Part shown: one piece after another, positions 33,131 through 46,300 of the stretch
Layout: every line of letters begins with the position of its first letter
Position numbering within the stretch: position 1 is the first letter of the stretch
Source of the DNA: Linnemannia schmuckeri
Lineage: Eukaryota > Mortierellomycota > Mortierellomycetes > Mortierellales > Mortierellaceae
Assembly (NCBI GenBank): GCA_029449235.1
Contig: JANATG010000015.1
Span: 620,001-684,000 of the forward strand
DNA length: 64,000 nucleotides
Reading direction: 5' to 3'
Translations under genes and position numbers: made by a program
Notes under the pieces: generated by a model
Told to the model about the DNA's origin: nothing
Seen by the model: only the letters and a program-made list of their open reading frames with translations
Database searches by the model: none

Positions 33131-35067
33131 TCAGGACCAGACCTATTCATGCATAAAAAAGCATTGCGAAAAGTAATACGTTAGCATAGCCATAAAGAGG
33201 AGTAAGACGTCCATATCAACGATGAAAAACTTATTAATAAGTATACCTTCAGGGTAGTGTCCCAGGATCCGGTGCACATGGCCATACCATCGCTGGCAAC
33301 GCCCAAACAACTGACGCGGTTCTCGTGGCCCATCAAGACACCCACGCGGTCCGATCGCAAAGTGTCCCACACATTACAGTTGTAGTCGTCGTATCCAGCA
33401 AACATCAACCGACCCGAAATCGAGAACGCTACCGACGTGATACCGCACAGAATGTTGTCATGTGTGTAAATGTTCATCTCACGATCAGCCCGAAGATCAA
33501 ACAGACGGCACGATGCATCGTCCGAACCCGTACCAAACGCATCGCCGTTAGGGAAAAACCTATTCGTGTTATCCATGAGAAAATACATTTTTCCATGTGA
33601 GTAAAATAACAGAAGGGTGTGGGAGTGATATTTACGAGATCCAACAAAAACGACAAAGTAGAAACAAACAGGCTGGGCCGGGCCAGACGAGACCAGACCA
33701 GACCAGACCAGAGGTATTGGGACTTACTGCACGGCATTGATATCGGATTCGTGTCCCGTAAATGTTTGAACACAGCGTCCCGATCGAATGTCCCAGACCT
33801 TAGCCGTTGAATCGCATGCACCAGACACAAAGAGGCGTTGGTCTGGAGATATCGATAAGCTAGAAAAATATATATATAAAAAACCAGGGGCGGGACGATG
33901 AGTACAAGGTAATTTAGAGCCTGCCTCCTTGACCCCCTTAGAAAAAAAAAGTGCCAGTAACAGCGCAAAGGCATGAAGGCCGAGAGGAGAATGCAAGAGG
34001 GAAGGAGCGATGAGAAGGAGGGGAAAAAAGCGAGAGGGAGAGCGGGGGCGGAGCACTGAAGAATAAGGAAAGTGAGGAGGAAGAGGGAGACGACAGTGAT
34101 AAAGGTGAAGGGGAAAGCGGATTAAAAAGTTTACCTCATGACATCGCCAGTATGGTCGTTGAACTCCATGGTCTTCATGCCGGCGTCCACGTCCCACAGC
34201 ATACAGCTCATATCTCCACTGGAGGTCAAGATCTGACGATCGTTCATGAAGCGACAGCAGGACAGATAGCCAGAATGTGCACTGAGTTCACGCGCCACCT
34301 TGACGGAGCCTTCTCGCGTTCGGAGATTGTAGATGGAACACATGTTATCGAGTCCTCCGCAGGCGACCAAGTTGCCGGTCGGTGCGTAAGCACATGTCAT
34401 GACCCACGACGACCGCAGAGGGATAGCGTACACTTTGTTAGTTGTGTAGGCATCCCAGACAATCAGCTTGCCGTCCTGTGAAGCCGAAACAAGGTGCTTT
34501 TTGTCGGAAGCCCAGTTCATTGCATAGATTTTGGCCAAGTGGCCCTTGAGCACACGACGAATACGAATGTTGATGCGCGTCAAGGGTTCCAGCTCTTGTG
34601 ACATGACCTTCACTATCGTCCATAAAATGTGGAGCGTCGAATTCACGAGGAAAAATAGAAAAGAGTAAGCATACGCGAAGGTGTTGTTGTTCGCCGTTAC
34701 TCTGTCGTCCCCATCAAGTATTGAATGTTTATCAATATCGAGAAGTTTGGATGTGGTATAAAGATTGTTGAATATTGGGGTGCAATTGCGGCAATGATCG
34801 AGCGCAGGAGGTGGATCGTCGTAGGATTGTTCATGTGGTGAGATGATGTGTGAACCCTTGAACCCTTGAACATGGTGTGATAATACAAAAAAGAAAAAAA
34901 GGTTTGGGGGCAGACCTGCAAGAAAGACTGGAGTGAGAGAGAGAGAGAGAGTGGGTTGACTTACGAGAGGTATCGTTGAGGGCGGCTTTCTTTTCTCTAA
35001 TCTTGTCCTTCAGGTACTCTGCTTCCTTGCGCGCATTAGCAATGCGCTCGGCCATGTCAGAACTCAT
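33131..35067 (-). CDS. Heterotrimeric G-protein beta subunit
   Basis: Five exons on the minus strand: 35067-34965, 34612-34135, 33859-33728, 33559-33247, 33142-33131; 345 aa, the standard length. An N-terminal helix (MAERIANARKEAEYLKDKI) for pairing with G-gamma precedes seven WD40 blades: LKGHLAKIYAMNW, SASQDGKLIVWDAY, GGLDNMCSIYNL, TSSGDMSCMLWDVD, SGACDSTAKVWDIR, GSDDASCRLFDLR, AGYDDYNCNVWD, TGSWDTTLKVWS. With a G-alpha it relays receptor signals such as pheromone or nutrient sensing at the plasma membrane. The last exon has only 12 coding bases (VWS and stop), needed to finish the final blade. The upstream region on the coding strand is very pyrimidine-rich for over 1 kb. Confidence 0.96.
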
Positions 35068-38000
35068 TGTTGGCTGGGATGACGGGGAGGTATGAGAAGA
35101 AAGGTGAGTCGCAGTTGTTTTTGTTATTGTTATTGCTATTGTTGTTGTTATTGTTGTTGTTGTTGTTGGGTGAAGAGGTTATGGGAAGATTTTTTTTTCG
35201 TTTGTTGTTGATACGAGTCCGTGTGTTGAAGAAGAAAGGCGGGGTTGTGTTGCCAATATGCGTCTTGTTTGCTGTGGTTGTTCGCTGTTCGTGGTTGGGT
35301 GCGTAAAGAAGGCGATAACGGGTCCAATCTCTTGTCGATGCTAATTTGCTGCAGAAGGGGAGTAAAGTAAGGAGTACGGGGCGGAAACACAAAGAAAAGA
35401 AGAGAAAAAAAAAGGTTTGAGTTGGCTTGTGCTTGTGCTGTTTGGATTGTCGGCGGGAGAGGACAATACACGAGTGCAATCCAGTCGTTGATTTTTTTGC
35501 CTTCCCATGCACAAAAAAGAAGTAAATGAGTGAATGGAGAGATCAGAAGCAGAAGACCACAAGCAGGTAGTGAGCAAGAGAGTATGAAAAATAGAGAAGA
35601 GCAGAGCAGTAGGTATGTGAGAGATGTATGTTGTGTATACGGGAAAAAAGGTGAGGAGCTGCTCAGAGAAGGAGAGGAGGGACAAGGAGAGAGAAAGGGA
35701 GCAAGTAACATGTTGATGGTGGTAGCATAGCAGCCCCGTTTTGAGGGTTGGTTGGACTGTGCGTGGAGGAAGCGGGAGGCGGGAGAAAGAGGTGGTCAAA
35801 GACCGATATGTCTTTTCCGATGGCGGGTCGCCCATCGTGTGTACGGTCGCATATGGATACAAGAGGACATACAGTGGGTGACCGGTGAGTCGTGAGGAAG
35901 GGTGCGAGGAAGAAAGAGAGCGAATGAGCTGAATGAGAGTGAGAATGAGCGACGTAGAGGAGAAAAGAAAGGAGGAAAGAGAGAGAGGAGGAAGAGGGAG
36001 AGGAAAGGAGAAGAAAAAGAAGAAGAGGAAGAAAAAGAAAAAGACGAAGAACGGAGAGGAAGAGAGAAAAAAAAAAAGAAAAAGAAAAACAGAAAAAGAG
36101 AAAAGAGAGAAAAAGACAAGCGAGTTTGGAGCACAAAGGGAAATGGAAAAGAAAAAAAAAAACGGAAAAAGGGAAACAGAACGAATAGGCAAGGAAAGGG
36201 CAGGACAGAAGAAAAAAAAACCGTTCAAAACACGATGAAAAAAAGTGGATGCACTCACTTTTGTTGCAAAAGGGGAACAAGTAGGAAGAGGAGGAACTTG
36301 CTGTTCAAATGTGGCAACAGGAACGACATACACAAACGAACGACGTGAGGCAGAACCTGCTTGAAATCATCCGCCACAATGAACAAATTCAACAAAGACG
36401 AGCGCCATGGAACACAACTACAGCCACGCCATTTGATATAGCCATTGACAACCAACAACCAACAACCAACAACCAACATGCAGTTGACAGCCACTGACAA
36501 CACATCAACTGAAGACATTCTTGTCATACTCCTTTCGTTTTGACCACTCACCAAGAAAAAAAGGTATTTTAAAAAAAAGGTGTTAGAGCACCCCTCAAAG
36601 GAGTACATGCCCACAAGTACTGACCAACACTGACACACATACTCACATACATGTACCCATGCCGTTTCGTGTTTCGATTTGTGTCTGCGGATCACAAATC
36701 ATCCTTTCTATACCTACGTAACAAAGTATAACAATATGGCAAACTCTTCTCGCTTGTCTCTCTCTCACTCTCTCTTTCTCGTGGCAGCCGATGGTCAACC
36801 TTGCTTAAATGCATCAGCTCATGGGCCCTTTCTTTCCTATCCCTTCTTTTCCGCGTTTTTCCTTTGGTTTTGTTTATCGTTGTTTATTGTTTTCTTTTCC
36901 TTTCCCTCCCTCCCATCTGTTGTCGCGTTCTTATCGACCACATATACATGAATACCCAACCCAATACGTTTATTTCATTTTTTTTTCTACTTTTCTTCCC
37001 GCGTTGTGTTGAAAAAGAAAGGAAAGAAAGGAAAGAAAGAAAAGAAAAAAAATCGGTTACCCGTGGGTGCCAACGCCGGCACGCAGAGCGCGAAAGCTTG
37101 GCAATGAGAGGTGTCTCTTCAATGTGAACGTGAATCCGATTTACAATCGGTAATAAACAACGCACAAGAAAGCGAGGAACAATTTGTTGCATTGGGTGGT
37201 TTATCCAGCACTGACCTTTTTCACTCTCCCTTTACCCCCAGTACCCCATCTGCCAAAAACCAACCAATTAGCAGATATCAAAAGCAAAAGGATCACTGGC
37301 AATCGCGCCTTATCCCTTATCCGTAGCCAGCAGCCCTCTTGAACCTCCCCATCGTTCATTCCACTCAATACCAATTACTCATCAAATAGATGAACAACAC
37401 GAGAATGAAAGAATAAGAAACGAGAGCTCAACATTGAAAGAAGGAAATGAAATGAAAAGGCAGATATGTGCACAAAAGAGCTGAAAGACAGGGAGTGCGC
37501 GAGAGCAAAACAACCACTACGATACGCAGTTCTTCATCGATCGCTCATCACAAAATTATGCGATGAAAACATCCATCCTGGACAGCATAGAGTTTCTTAG
37601 GAGATAAACAAAAACGAGTAGATACGAAGGAGGGACAATATCTCGCATACTCATTTATCACATAAACACTCAGACCGTTGTATTAACGGCCCTATTTTTC
37701 TCTTTATTCTCTCTTTTTTGTATTTACTTCGATTTGTATGCAGCTTTCTATTTTCAGTTCTTTCAGTTCTCTAAACTACTACAACCACAAAACGGAGAAG
37801 GAAGCAAGGAGAGTCTGGAAATGTGAAATAAATACAGAAAAAAGAGCAGGAGGTCAAAGTAGGGGGGTGGAGAAACAAAGACAGACAGAAAGACAAAGAG
37901 AAGAGAAAAGGAAGAATGGAAGGAAGAGGAAAGGACAATTGACCCCATGAATATATATCGAATGAAGCGTACATACATTCATTCATGTCTTGCATCGTAT

Positions 38001-38240
38001 CGTAGCAAGGGGAGAGAGAGAAGGGACCATGGCCTGACCACGAAACACGGAGACTTATGACCGACAGAATAATAAACAGCAAAGAAAAAGCCTAAAATAA
38101 AAAAGACCAATGCTTTGATGCTCTCTTAATTTTTCCACAACCCCCTCTTTTCTCTCGCTTCGCTCATGCTTCTTTTCTTTTTAAACCCCCTTTGTCGAAA
38201 AGAAGGCGCCCTCTTTATTATGGTTAACTGACCAACTGAG
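35068..38240. promoter_or_regulatory. Long G-beta upstream region and helicase 3' flank
   Basis: 3.2 kb without a recognisable gene. From about 35,900 to 36,240 the plus strand is nearly pure A/G, a polypyrimidine run on the G-beta coding strand. A 7-nt tandem (CAACCAA, four copies) lies at 36449-36477. Open frames here, including one of 330 codons on the minus strand (36333-35341), consist of Phe/Leu/Ser runs from the pyrimidine tract and are rejected. A GTGAGT at about 36259 on the minus strand could be a 5'-UTR intron donor. Confidence 0.45.
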
Positions 38241-41200
38241 TTAATCTAGGTAGCGCACCTCGGCGTGCTCTCCCAAAAAATCCATCCAAGCCTTGAGGAA
38301 CGCGTCCTTCTTGCTCAGCGTCTCAGAGTCCCCCACAACACACAAATGGCGCTTGGATCGGGTCATCGCCACTTTTTTTTTTTTTTTTTTGAGGTGAAAT
38401 AGTCCAACATATAAAGTTACGATTGCATTTCAAACATATGAGAAATAGCGGAACCATGAAGAGAGAGAGAGAGAGGGAAAAGAAAGGAGAAAAAAAATGC
38501 AGTTAGTAAAAGAAAAGAAGAACAAACATATCCACCATACATGTCATAAACACAAGACCATGTGGTAAGACCAGAGAGGATAAACGTTCAAAAATTGCAA
38601 GACATAAGTATATCGCACTCACCATTGAGTCGGCGTCGATCGGAGAGGAAACCAACTTCGCCAGCATCGTTCGATCTCACAAGCGTTAAGATAACCGCCT
38701 GCTTCTCACGCCCTTGAAATCCATCTACAGTTCCAATCTCAATCTCTGGATAATCCTCCTTTAGCAATTGCCGAAGTAACGCGTTCTATATACGGTTCAA
38801 ACAGATTACAGATACGTTTGCGTGTCAATCAATGTGTGAGTGCGGAGGTTTGTGGATGTAGACGAAATCATTGTGTGGGCGCGTAACAGTCTCTTGTTAA
38901 AGACCATCTCATCTTTTTGTATCCGACGAACCTGAGCGCTGTAGGGTGTGATGATGGCAATGTCTCCCGCAGCAACACCGGCCTTCATCAAGTCCTTGAC
39001 ATAATCGACAACAGTGTTGGCCTCTCCTCGATTCAGCTTGCTGTCGTCGGGCCCTCCGCTCAAGGAAGACGAGATGGGGTTGCCGTCCTGATCCTCTGTT
39101 TCCTCCGTCATGCCCGCCATGCTCGTGTCCAAAAATACTAATGCGTGATTCGCGTCACTGTCATCATCTGTCGACTTACGCCGCTTCTCCACTGCAGGAA
39201 GATCCTTTAACAGCCACTGACGACAGGACTCGTCCGCAACAAGCAAATTCTGATATAACTGGGTACTGGGGAAATTCATAATTGCCTCGTGCATGCGATA
39301 TTGGGTCACCAACGTTCTCTTTATGAGACTTGCCCCGTCCCTAGGAAAGCATCCCAAGAGACGTACAAACATGGTAGTCGACAGCAAAAATGAGGAATAG
39401 TCTTTGTCCCTAGCAATCCTATCCAAATCCAGGCCTGGGACCTCAAAAGTGGCCGATGCTCCTGCTTTGGCTGCCTTTTTCCTCTGCTCCTTGAACTCCT
39501 TGGTTAAAGCAAGCGTCTCTGCCGCCATAGTTGCTGTTGTGCTGATTCCTTCTGAAATGATGGTCGGAGGCAGCTGCAAATGATCGCCTGCGAGAATAAC
39601 TTTAGCTCCCTTTCCAATAGCAATCCAGCATTCCTACGACCATGATGAAGAGAGTTGAATGAATCAAAGGTTAATATCTCATCCTCTTATTTGGTGGCGT
39701 TCCAATATGGGGAGCAGAGCAAAGAAAGCTTATATTTACAGCTGCCATAGGATTATCCACAAGAGTCCGGTAAATAGTAGGATGAATAGGTTAATACTTT
39801 GTAGCAAGGAACAACATGACCATATACAAACAGATCCAGAACTGCCACCGGTTAAACGGTACCTTCAAGAGCCTGAGTCGCCTCGTCAATAATGACCACA
39901 TCAAACTTCTCGCCCCAAAGGTTCTTGGCCGCTGCTCCGTTGAGTGTACTCAGGACGACGTTGGCGCTCTGGATTAGCTCCTTGACAACAAGCTTCTCAC
40001 GCGCTCTGAACTCCTTCCGAAGTTGCTTGACTTCTTGATACAGCTGCTTGCGCTCTGATCGGAACTTGCACTTTTGAATCTTTTGGAATGTCTCGTCCAG
40101 TTCCACACGAATGTCGTTTACAAGTCGCCCTTGGTCGCTCGTCCTTGAGAGAACATCCAATGAATGGTCCAGAACACTGGGAAGCAAACGAGCTGGATGT
40201 CCTGTCCTGACAATTTTCAGCCTGTACACCGCCAACCTCTCCACCAAGTTATCTATAGCCCATAGTGTTCGACATCAGATAATTGTGAATGTCAGTCTTT
40301 CGTTTTAAAAAATTGCTATCATGGCAAACGCTCGATGCCCTAAGAATAAACTTACCAACACTGATGTTGGAGGGTCCGCAGACAAGGATGCGTTTCTTTT
40401 GGAGTACCAGCTGTCGAATAAGCTCTACCAATGTAAAAGTCTTTCCCGTTCCCGGAGGTCCATGAATCAGGGCAACCTGCTCTGCTGCGAGGGCAAATCT
40501 CACTGCTTCCTGCTGCGAAGGGTTGAGAGTTGGGTCGAGGAAGTTGACGCTGGATAGGTTCGTCCATGTCCCGTCAAATGTCGGGTTTTGTCGTCCAAAC
40601 AGTACATTCGTCAATGCCAGTGGCAGGCTGTTTTGTGTCACTTGTGTCAGCGAACCCTTCAAAAACTTCATCTGCGACAACATCCTACAAGTGACGATAG
40701 CAACAGTAGTTGTTAGTCTTAGCAATTTCGCATGTGTTCATTTGAGCTTATTTCCCTTGCGGTTTCATAATGCGATTAATGGGTACCTCTCATAGGTAAC
40801 GTTATTAGCTAGCTTGATCCTAGATAAATGCAAATATAAATAATGCCATTAATCAATTACATTGAAGAATAGTCATGAGACGGATATGTCATAGCGATGA
40901 GGCACATTGTAAACTTACAATCGACAGCGTTCCTGAACCTCCTTAGGAATCTCTTCCTCGTTCTCACCCTCCTTCCGCGATTTGACTGCCACGACAATGG
41001 TGGTTTCGGTGACCCGAAAGATAACGCCGTCCAGCTTTGGTTTCCACGTCGCCTTCATAGGTTTAGCCTTGCTTCCTGTTCCATGTTCCTCCAATGCGAC
41101 AATATCTCCCACTCGGAGTCGGTGGGGCGGTAATGTAGGGCTAGTTGAGGTAGCATTCGAGAGCTCAAGATCCACTAGACTTTTAGAGACATGAAATATT

Positions 41201-41542
41201 GTCATGTGAGTAACATATGTCGCGTTATCGATTTTTCATAACTGCAAGTGTTCCAATGCTCAAGCAGGTGTCGAATTTTGAGAAGGTGGTTATCAGAATA
41301 CCTTTTACCACCGGCGCCGGTCTTCATGCCTGCGACGGTCAGCCCGAGGACGGCGAGGCCCTTCTTGGCCAATTGGGCAGGCGTACAAGCCTCAAAGACC
41401 CGCTGGATTTCCACAACCTCAAAGTCACGCTCATACTGAACAAGTTTCTCCTGATGCGCTACATACAGCATTCAATTAGAGTGTGACATTATTGTTTAAA
41501 ATTTAAGTCTAATTTGCTTTGTTGCACCGCAGCTGATGCCAT
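38241..41542 (-). CDS. IGHMBP2/Hcs1-type superfamily 1B helicase
   Basis: Nine exons on the minus strand: 41542-41518, 41458-41302, 41179-40919, 40819-40787 (33 nt), 40684-40356, 40252-39858, 39633-38932, 38785-38623, 38371-38241; about 731 aa. Motifs: Walker A GPPGTGKT (about 234-241), DEATQALE (motif II), LAGDHLQLPPT (III), TLVTQYRMHEAIM (IV), TVDGFQGREKQAVI (V) and NVAMTRSKRHL (VI). The N-terminal beta-barrel (LPPHRLRVGDIVALEEHG) is as in IGHMBP2 and UPF1. Relatives unwind DNA/RNA and associate with replication or ribosomes. Two points are uncertain. Exon 1 uses a GC donor (A|GCAAAT); otherwise translation may start at ATG 41471. Exon 6 ends at a weak GTTTAA, because the stronger GTACCG five bases earlier breaks the frame. 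The exon 9 acceptor follows a run of 18 A. Confidence 0.88.
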
Positions 41543-43343
41543 GACATCAAATGAATGAGTCCTGCAAGCTGTAGGCGTGTTGCATGTGTTGTTACCCAAG
41601 AATAATTCGGGATCCATAGTCGAGTATGAGTAGTGGGTATGAATTGTAGAGAGGAGTGGGTGTGTAGTAAGATCGAGTTATACTTAGAAGAAGAGGAACA
41701 ATCAGCTTTTTGTGTGGTGATGGATGTTGAGAGATGCCGCAGTGTCCGACCTCTTCTTCATTGTTCTTTCTGCTGCTCCTTGAGTTCCAAGGCACCTTGC
41801 GGCAGGGAGAAGAGCGAGTCACAAATATGTTCGCACAACGCGTCAAAACTAAAACTCAGCCATCCATCTAATTTGGTTGGTATGCTGTCATGCTGGAAGG
41901 CGTTTTGGGCGGGAGGCGGGAGGAAAAGATTCGTCGCATGCATAAAAAACGAAGAGTACGGACAAAAAGCTAGTGTCGATAGCAGTGCATTATTCAGAAC
42001 AGCAATGACAACATCCTTGTTCAAGACGATCTTCCAGGAAAATGGGGTTTGAAAACATCAAAATGCTTTCTTCCACTATGCAAAAAAAGTTGAAAAGGGG
42101 GGACACAAGAGGGAAGACTGGCATGAAGAGAAGGCGAGAGAGGCTGAGAAAGAATAGTAGAAAAGAAAAGGGAAAAGGGGAGGGGAATTGGTAGGGGGTC
42201 AGAATGAGGAAGTGAAAGAGATGGGGTAGCCGATCAGCGTGTTTTCTTGTCACTATTAGTGTCACACCACCACCACCACCACCACCACCACCACCATCAC
42301 CACTACTCGTCTTCATCATTCTCAACTCTCGTTATACATTTTTACACACGCATAGCTCATCGTCACCATCATCCCAGCAACAGCTGCATTCCTATCTCAC
42401 GTTAAAAACGCGCTGCTGAGCGAATCAGCCACAATTGACGTGTTTAATATCATGTACAGATAGGATTGCGGGAGCAAAGATGAAAGAGAAAAGTACACTA
42501 CTATTCCAGATGTCAGTGCGAGAATGTGGATTTGCGTGTGAGTGTGCGTGTATTTTTTTTTGTTCCATGCCGGGGATGCTATGCGAGAGAACATTAGGAC
42601 GAAAAGAAGAAGGGCTGAAGGAGAGAGAGCGGGAGAGTATCTGTATGTGTGTGAAAGAACGAAAAAGAAGAGGAAGAAACCACATATGCAGTTCAAACAA
42701 AAAGAAATATTCCCGGCTTGAATCTTCTTTCAATGCGAGCAAAAACGACGGACAGGAAAGCAGAAGCAACAGCTATCTGTTTGTAGGATGATTAATTGTT
42801 GTTTTGCAAGGGTAGATGCAAGGACGGGATAAATGGGACAAGCTAGAAAGACAGAAAGGATGGGGGACATCTTACTGTAGCTTCTTTTTTTCACAATGCT
42901 CATGTTGTAGTAGTTCAGCCATTAATTGATCTGGTTACTTTGCTGAACACATCTTCTTTGCGCATTGGACCCATTGCGCTGTTTCCCCTTTTTTGTCTGC
43001 CTGTGAATGTCATTGCATATTGTTCCCTTTTATGTTCACACCATTGGACTACAGGGACTACAGCACAACACTATCCTTTCTTCCTTCCTTCCCGCTTCCC
43101 TCTCTCTTTGTTCTTTTTCTCCATCCGCTCGTTCCTCCCTTTTCTTTTCTTTCTTTCCCCCTCTCGCCTTCTCTTCTCTTCCGTCTCTTTTCTTTGCCAT
43201 TCTCTCTGTCTGTATCATACACCATACACTATACATTATCCCCATCTATATCCATCTCTGTCGTCCATTTTCGCCCTCATCATCTTCGTCGTCTCTTCCA
43301 ATCACACCCTAGACAACTCATCCCTTCTCCTGCAGCCAGTCTT

Positions 43344-43378
<35 letters not shown>

Positions 43379-46300
43379 CCCTTCCTTTCTCTCTTTCTTT
43401 CTTCCTTTCTCTCTCTTTCTCTTTCTTTCTTTCTTTCTCACCTTCCCTTCTTCTTCCTCAGCACCATACATCTAATTCTCTCCACCCTGATATATACCCT
43501 ATATCAGTCGACTTTGCACTTTTAGTCATTCGCCATTCCTTTTGACTCTTTTTCTGTCGCTCCATCAACTCATTACAACATTTGCAACGACAACAACAAC
43601 AGCAGCAGAAACAAGCACACGCCTTCCTCTCTCTCCATCTGGGCACGGTTACGCCTTTTCTGTGTTTACTCGTTTCACTTTTTTGTTCTGTACGACTTTT
43701 TCTCGTTCACCACCCGACTGTGCGACAACAAGCAGCCAGTCTCCCTTCTCCTCGACTCACACACAGACCATTCCTGTCTCTTTTTTTATTTCGCCTGCAG
43801 GCTCTTTCCCCGGAGAGATTTTTTTTCTTTTTTCCTGACGTCCGTGCCTGGCGTTTTACATTTGCTTTGCTCCCCTCTCTTCCACTCTCTGCTCTCATTC
43901 CTTGAACTTTTGCGCACCAACCTCAAAACAAGAAAACCAAGGTACGCTATTTATTTTTAACAAATATACAAACAAAAGAAGAAAAAGGGCTGGCCACCTC
44001 CTTCTTTTATGCTCAGTGTCTGTCGGGTTTACAGACAACCCCTACATATTCCTATCTTTCGCAGACGCATACATCGCATCATCAAAAGAAAGAAAGAAAG
44101 AAAGAAAAAAGAAAGGAAAGGCAAAGCAACAGGGACAGAAAAGAAAGGGCTTTCAGGGCACGCAATAGTCCGATCTCTCTTTTTTTTTTGTCTTTGTCAA
44201 TGTCTCCTTTTTGCTGTCCATCTGCCCTGTTTATTTCCTTGACCCTGATGCTCGCGTTATCCATCCCATCTCCCCATCCTCTCCACTCTCCCTCATCCCT
44301 CCTCCCATGCTCTCCCCTCTGTCCCTTTCCTTGCCTTCCCTTGTCTGCTTCCTTCTCCTCTTTCTCCGACCCCTCATCTTTACCCCCCAATTCATCCAGT
44401 CATCCCTCGATTGTTGTCGATTTGCATCCATTCACCGCCCCTCACCCTCCTTTCCCTGTTCCTAGTCTTTTCCCATCGACTCGCAATCCCTTTGTAAACA
44501 CATCAAAAAGAAACCAGGGCGAAATTAGTATCTTGCTGTTTATTGTTTTTTTTTTCTATTACTCAATCATTGGCTAATGCAAACCCTACTGGGGTTCAAT
44601 TGTACATGTGTGTGTTGTGTGTAACTTGTGTAGATGTCAGCGTGTGCGCCCGCGTGCGACAATGTGCGAGTTATGCATTTCTACTCTAAGACAGAGAGTA
44701 AAAAATGGAATGGTTCGATCCTAGAACCCTATTGGAATGAGCTATCTCCTTCCCCGCACCTCCCTCTCTGACTCTCCTTGCTCACCCCCTGTGCCCATCC
44801 ATCGTCCATTTGAGCTCTGTGTGCTTTGAGGTTGGGATGCAATCGACTAGACCCACTTCTCCCTCTGTACGACAGCAACAAGAGGGGTAGCTGGGAAATT
44901 GGGCGAAAACCACAACGAGAGAGAGACAAAGACAGACGGACAGAAGCCACATTGAATTGACCTTTGCAGGCTATTCGCAGTGTGTCGGCATGGTAGACAT
45001 AGCGATAGTCCTTGTCCCACCTGTCTCCGCCTTTCACCTCTTTTGTTCCGAGGGTGGTCTCTCTCACTTTGATTCCCTCTATCTACTTTCCTCTCCCATA
45101 TCTTTCCCTATTTAAAACAAACCAAGTGTGCGTTTATTTTTTTATGATCAGCTTTTTTTCCTTGCTGACGATGCTGTCGCGAGCTGGCAGATGTTCATGC
45201 ACCACAGGCATTCACTGTCTAAACAATCCCTTTTTTTCTTCTTGTATTGACCAAATGTGATCAACAAAACCTCCTTGTATGCCTGTGACAAACATACGGA
45301 CGTTGTGTACTGGCATGCTGTGCGATGTGTGTGTAGGGCCTGTGTCTGTGTGCGTGCTTGTGTGTACTGTACGTGTGAAAATGTGCCTGGCCTCGACCTG
45401 CCCTGGCCTGAGCATGTCGTGGTTATGGACGTCGACATGGTCTCGCCACGCCTGACAGCAAAATCACGCCTTGTATCCCTTCCCAATCTGGCCATCAATC
45501 ATCTACCCCCTTCCTTCATCGTTTTACTCCCCCTTCCTAGCAGCTCTTATTTTGTTTGTCGCTTAGTGGCTCTGATGAATTGGTTTATGTCTGTATTTCT
45601 CGTTCTCTCCCTTTCTTTCAGTTAGCTCCATCTTTTGGTTTTTACTCTTTCACACAGGCACATATTCATCTCGCCCTAGTCAGTCCATTGTTTCGTGGCA
45701 TGCCCCATCTGTAATGCCTCTTCCCCCCCTTGCCTTGGTTTCTCCCTCTCCCTTTGTTTTGTTCTTATCCCCATCTCCTCGATTTTTTTTTTTTTTTTTT
45801 TTCGTGCGTTGTGTACGAGAGAAAAAAAGGCAGTCTTGAAGATATCTGTGGGTGCACACACAAATGCACAAGCAGGGAAATAGGGACAATGGGTACGACA
45901 ATGAGGCCATTTTGACTTGGATAACAATACATGAACACACAACAGTGAACAGAAAGACGGGATTCTTACTCTCTCCACACCACCGTGGAGAAAGAGAAGG
46001 GTGACGATTCTTGTTCATGCTGTCATCGCGATAGCTTTCTCTCTTTTTTCCCTTTTGGGTCCGCATATCCCTTTGGCGTTTCTTTCTCATCTCTTCATGC
46101 TTCCAATGAGTATTGTTTTGTCGGTATCCTCTGTCAGTCCAACATATCACTTCTTCCCAATCCAAATGTTCCTGACTGACCCATCCTTACTTTTTTCATT
46201 TTTTTTTACTCTTTCCCCCTTCCTTCCTTCCTTGCCTTTCCCTTTCCCTTTCCCTTTCTATCTTTTTCTAATCCCTCTTTCGCCTCCGCTCTCTGGCTCC

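Noticed and set aside
35341..36333. 330-codon minus-strand open frame upstream of G-beta
   Set aside because: Made of Phe, Leu, Ser and Pro runs from a polypyrimidine tract; no ordered segment and no start context.
42940..43545. 201-codon plus-strand open frame in the 5.7 kb gap
   Set aside because: Composition follows the C/T-rich DNA and a T33 run; overlapping frames look the same.
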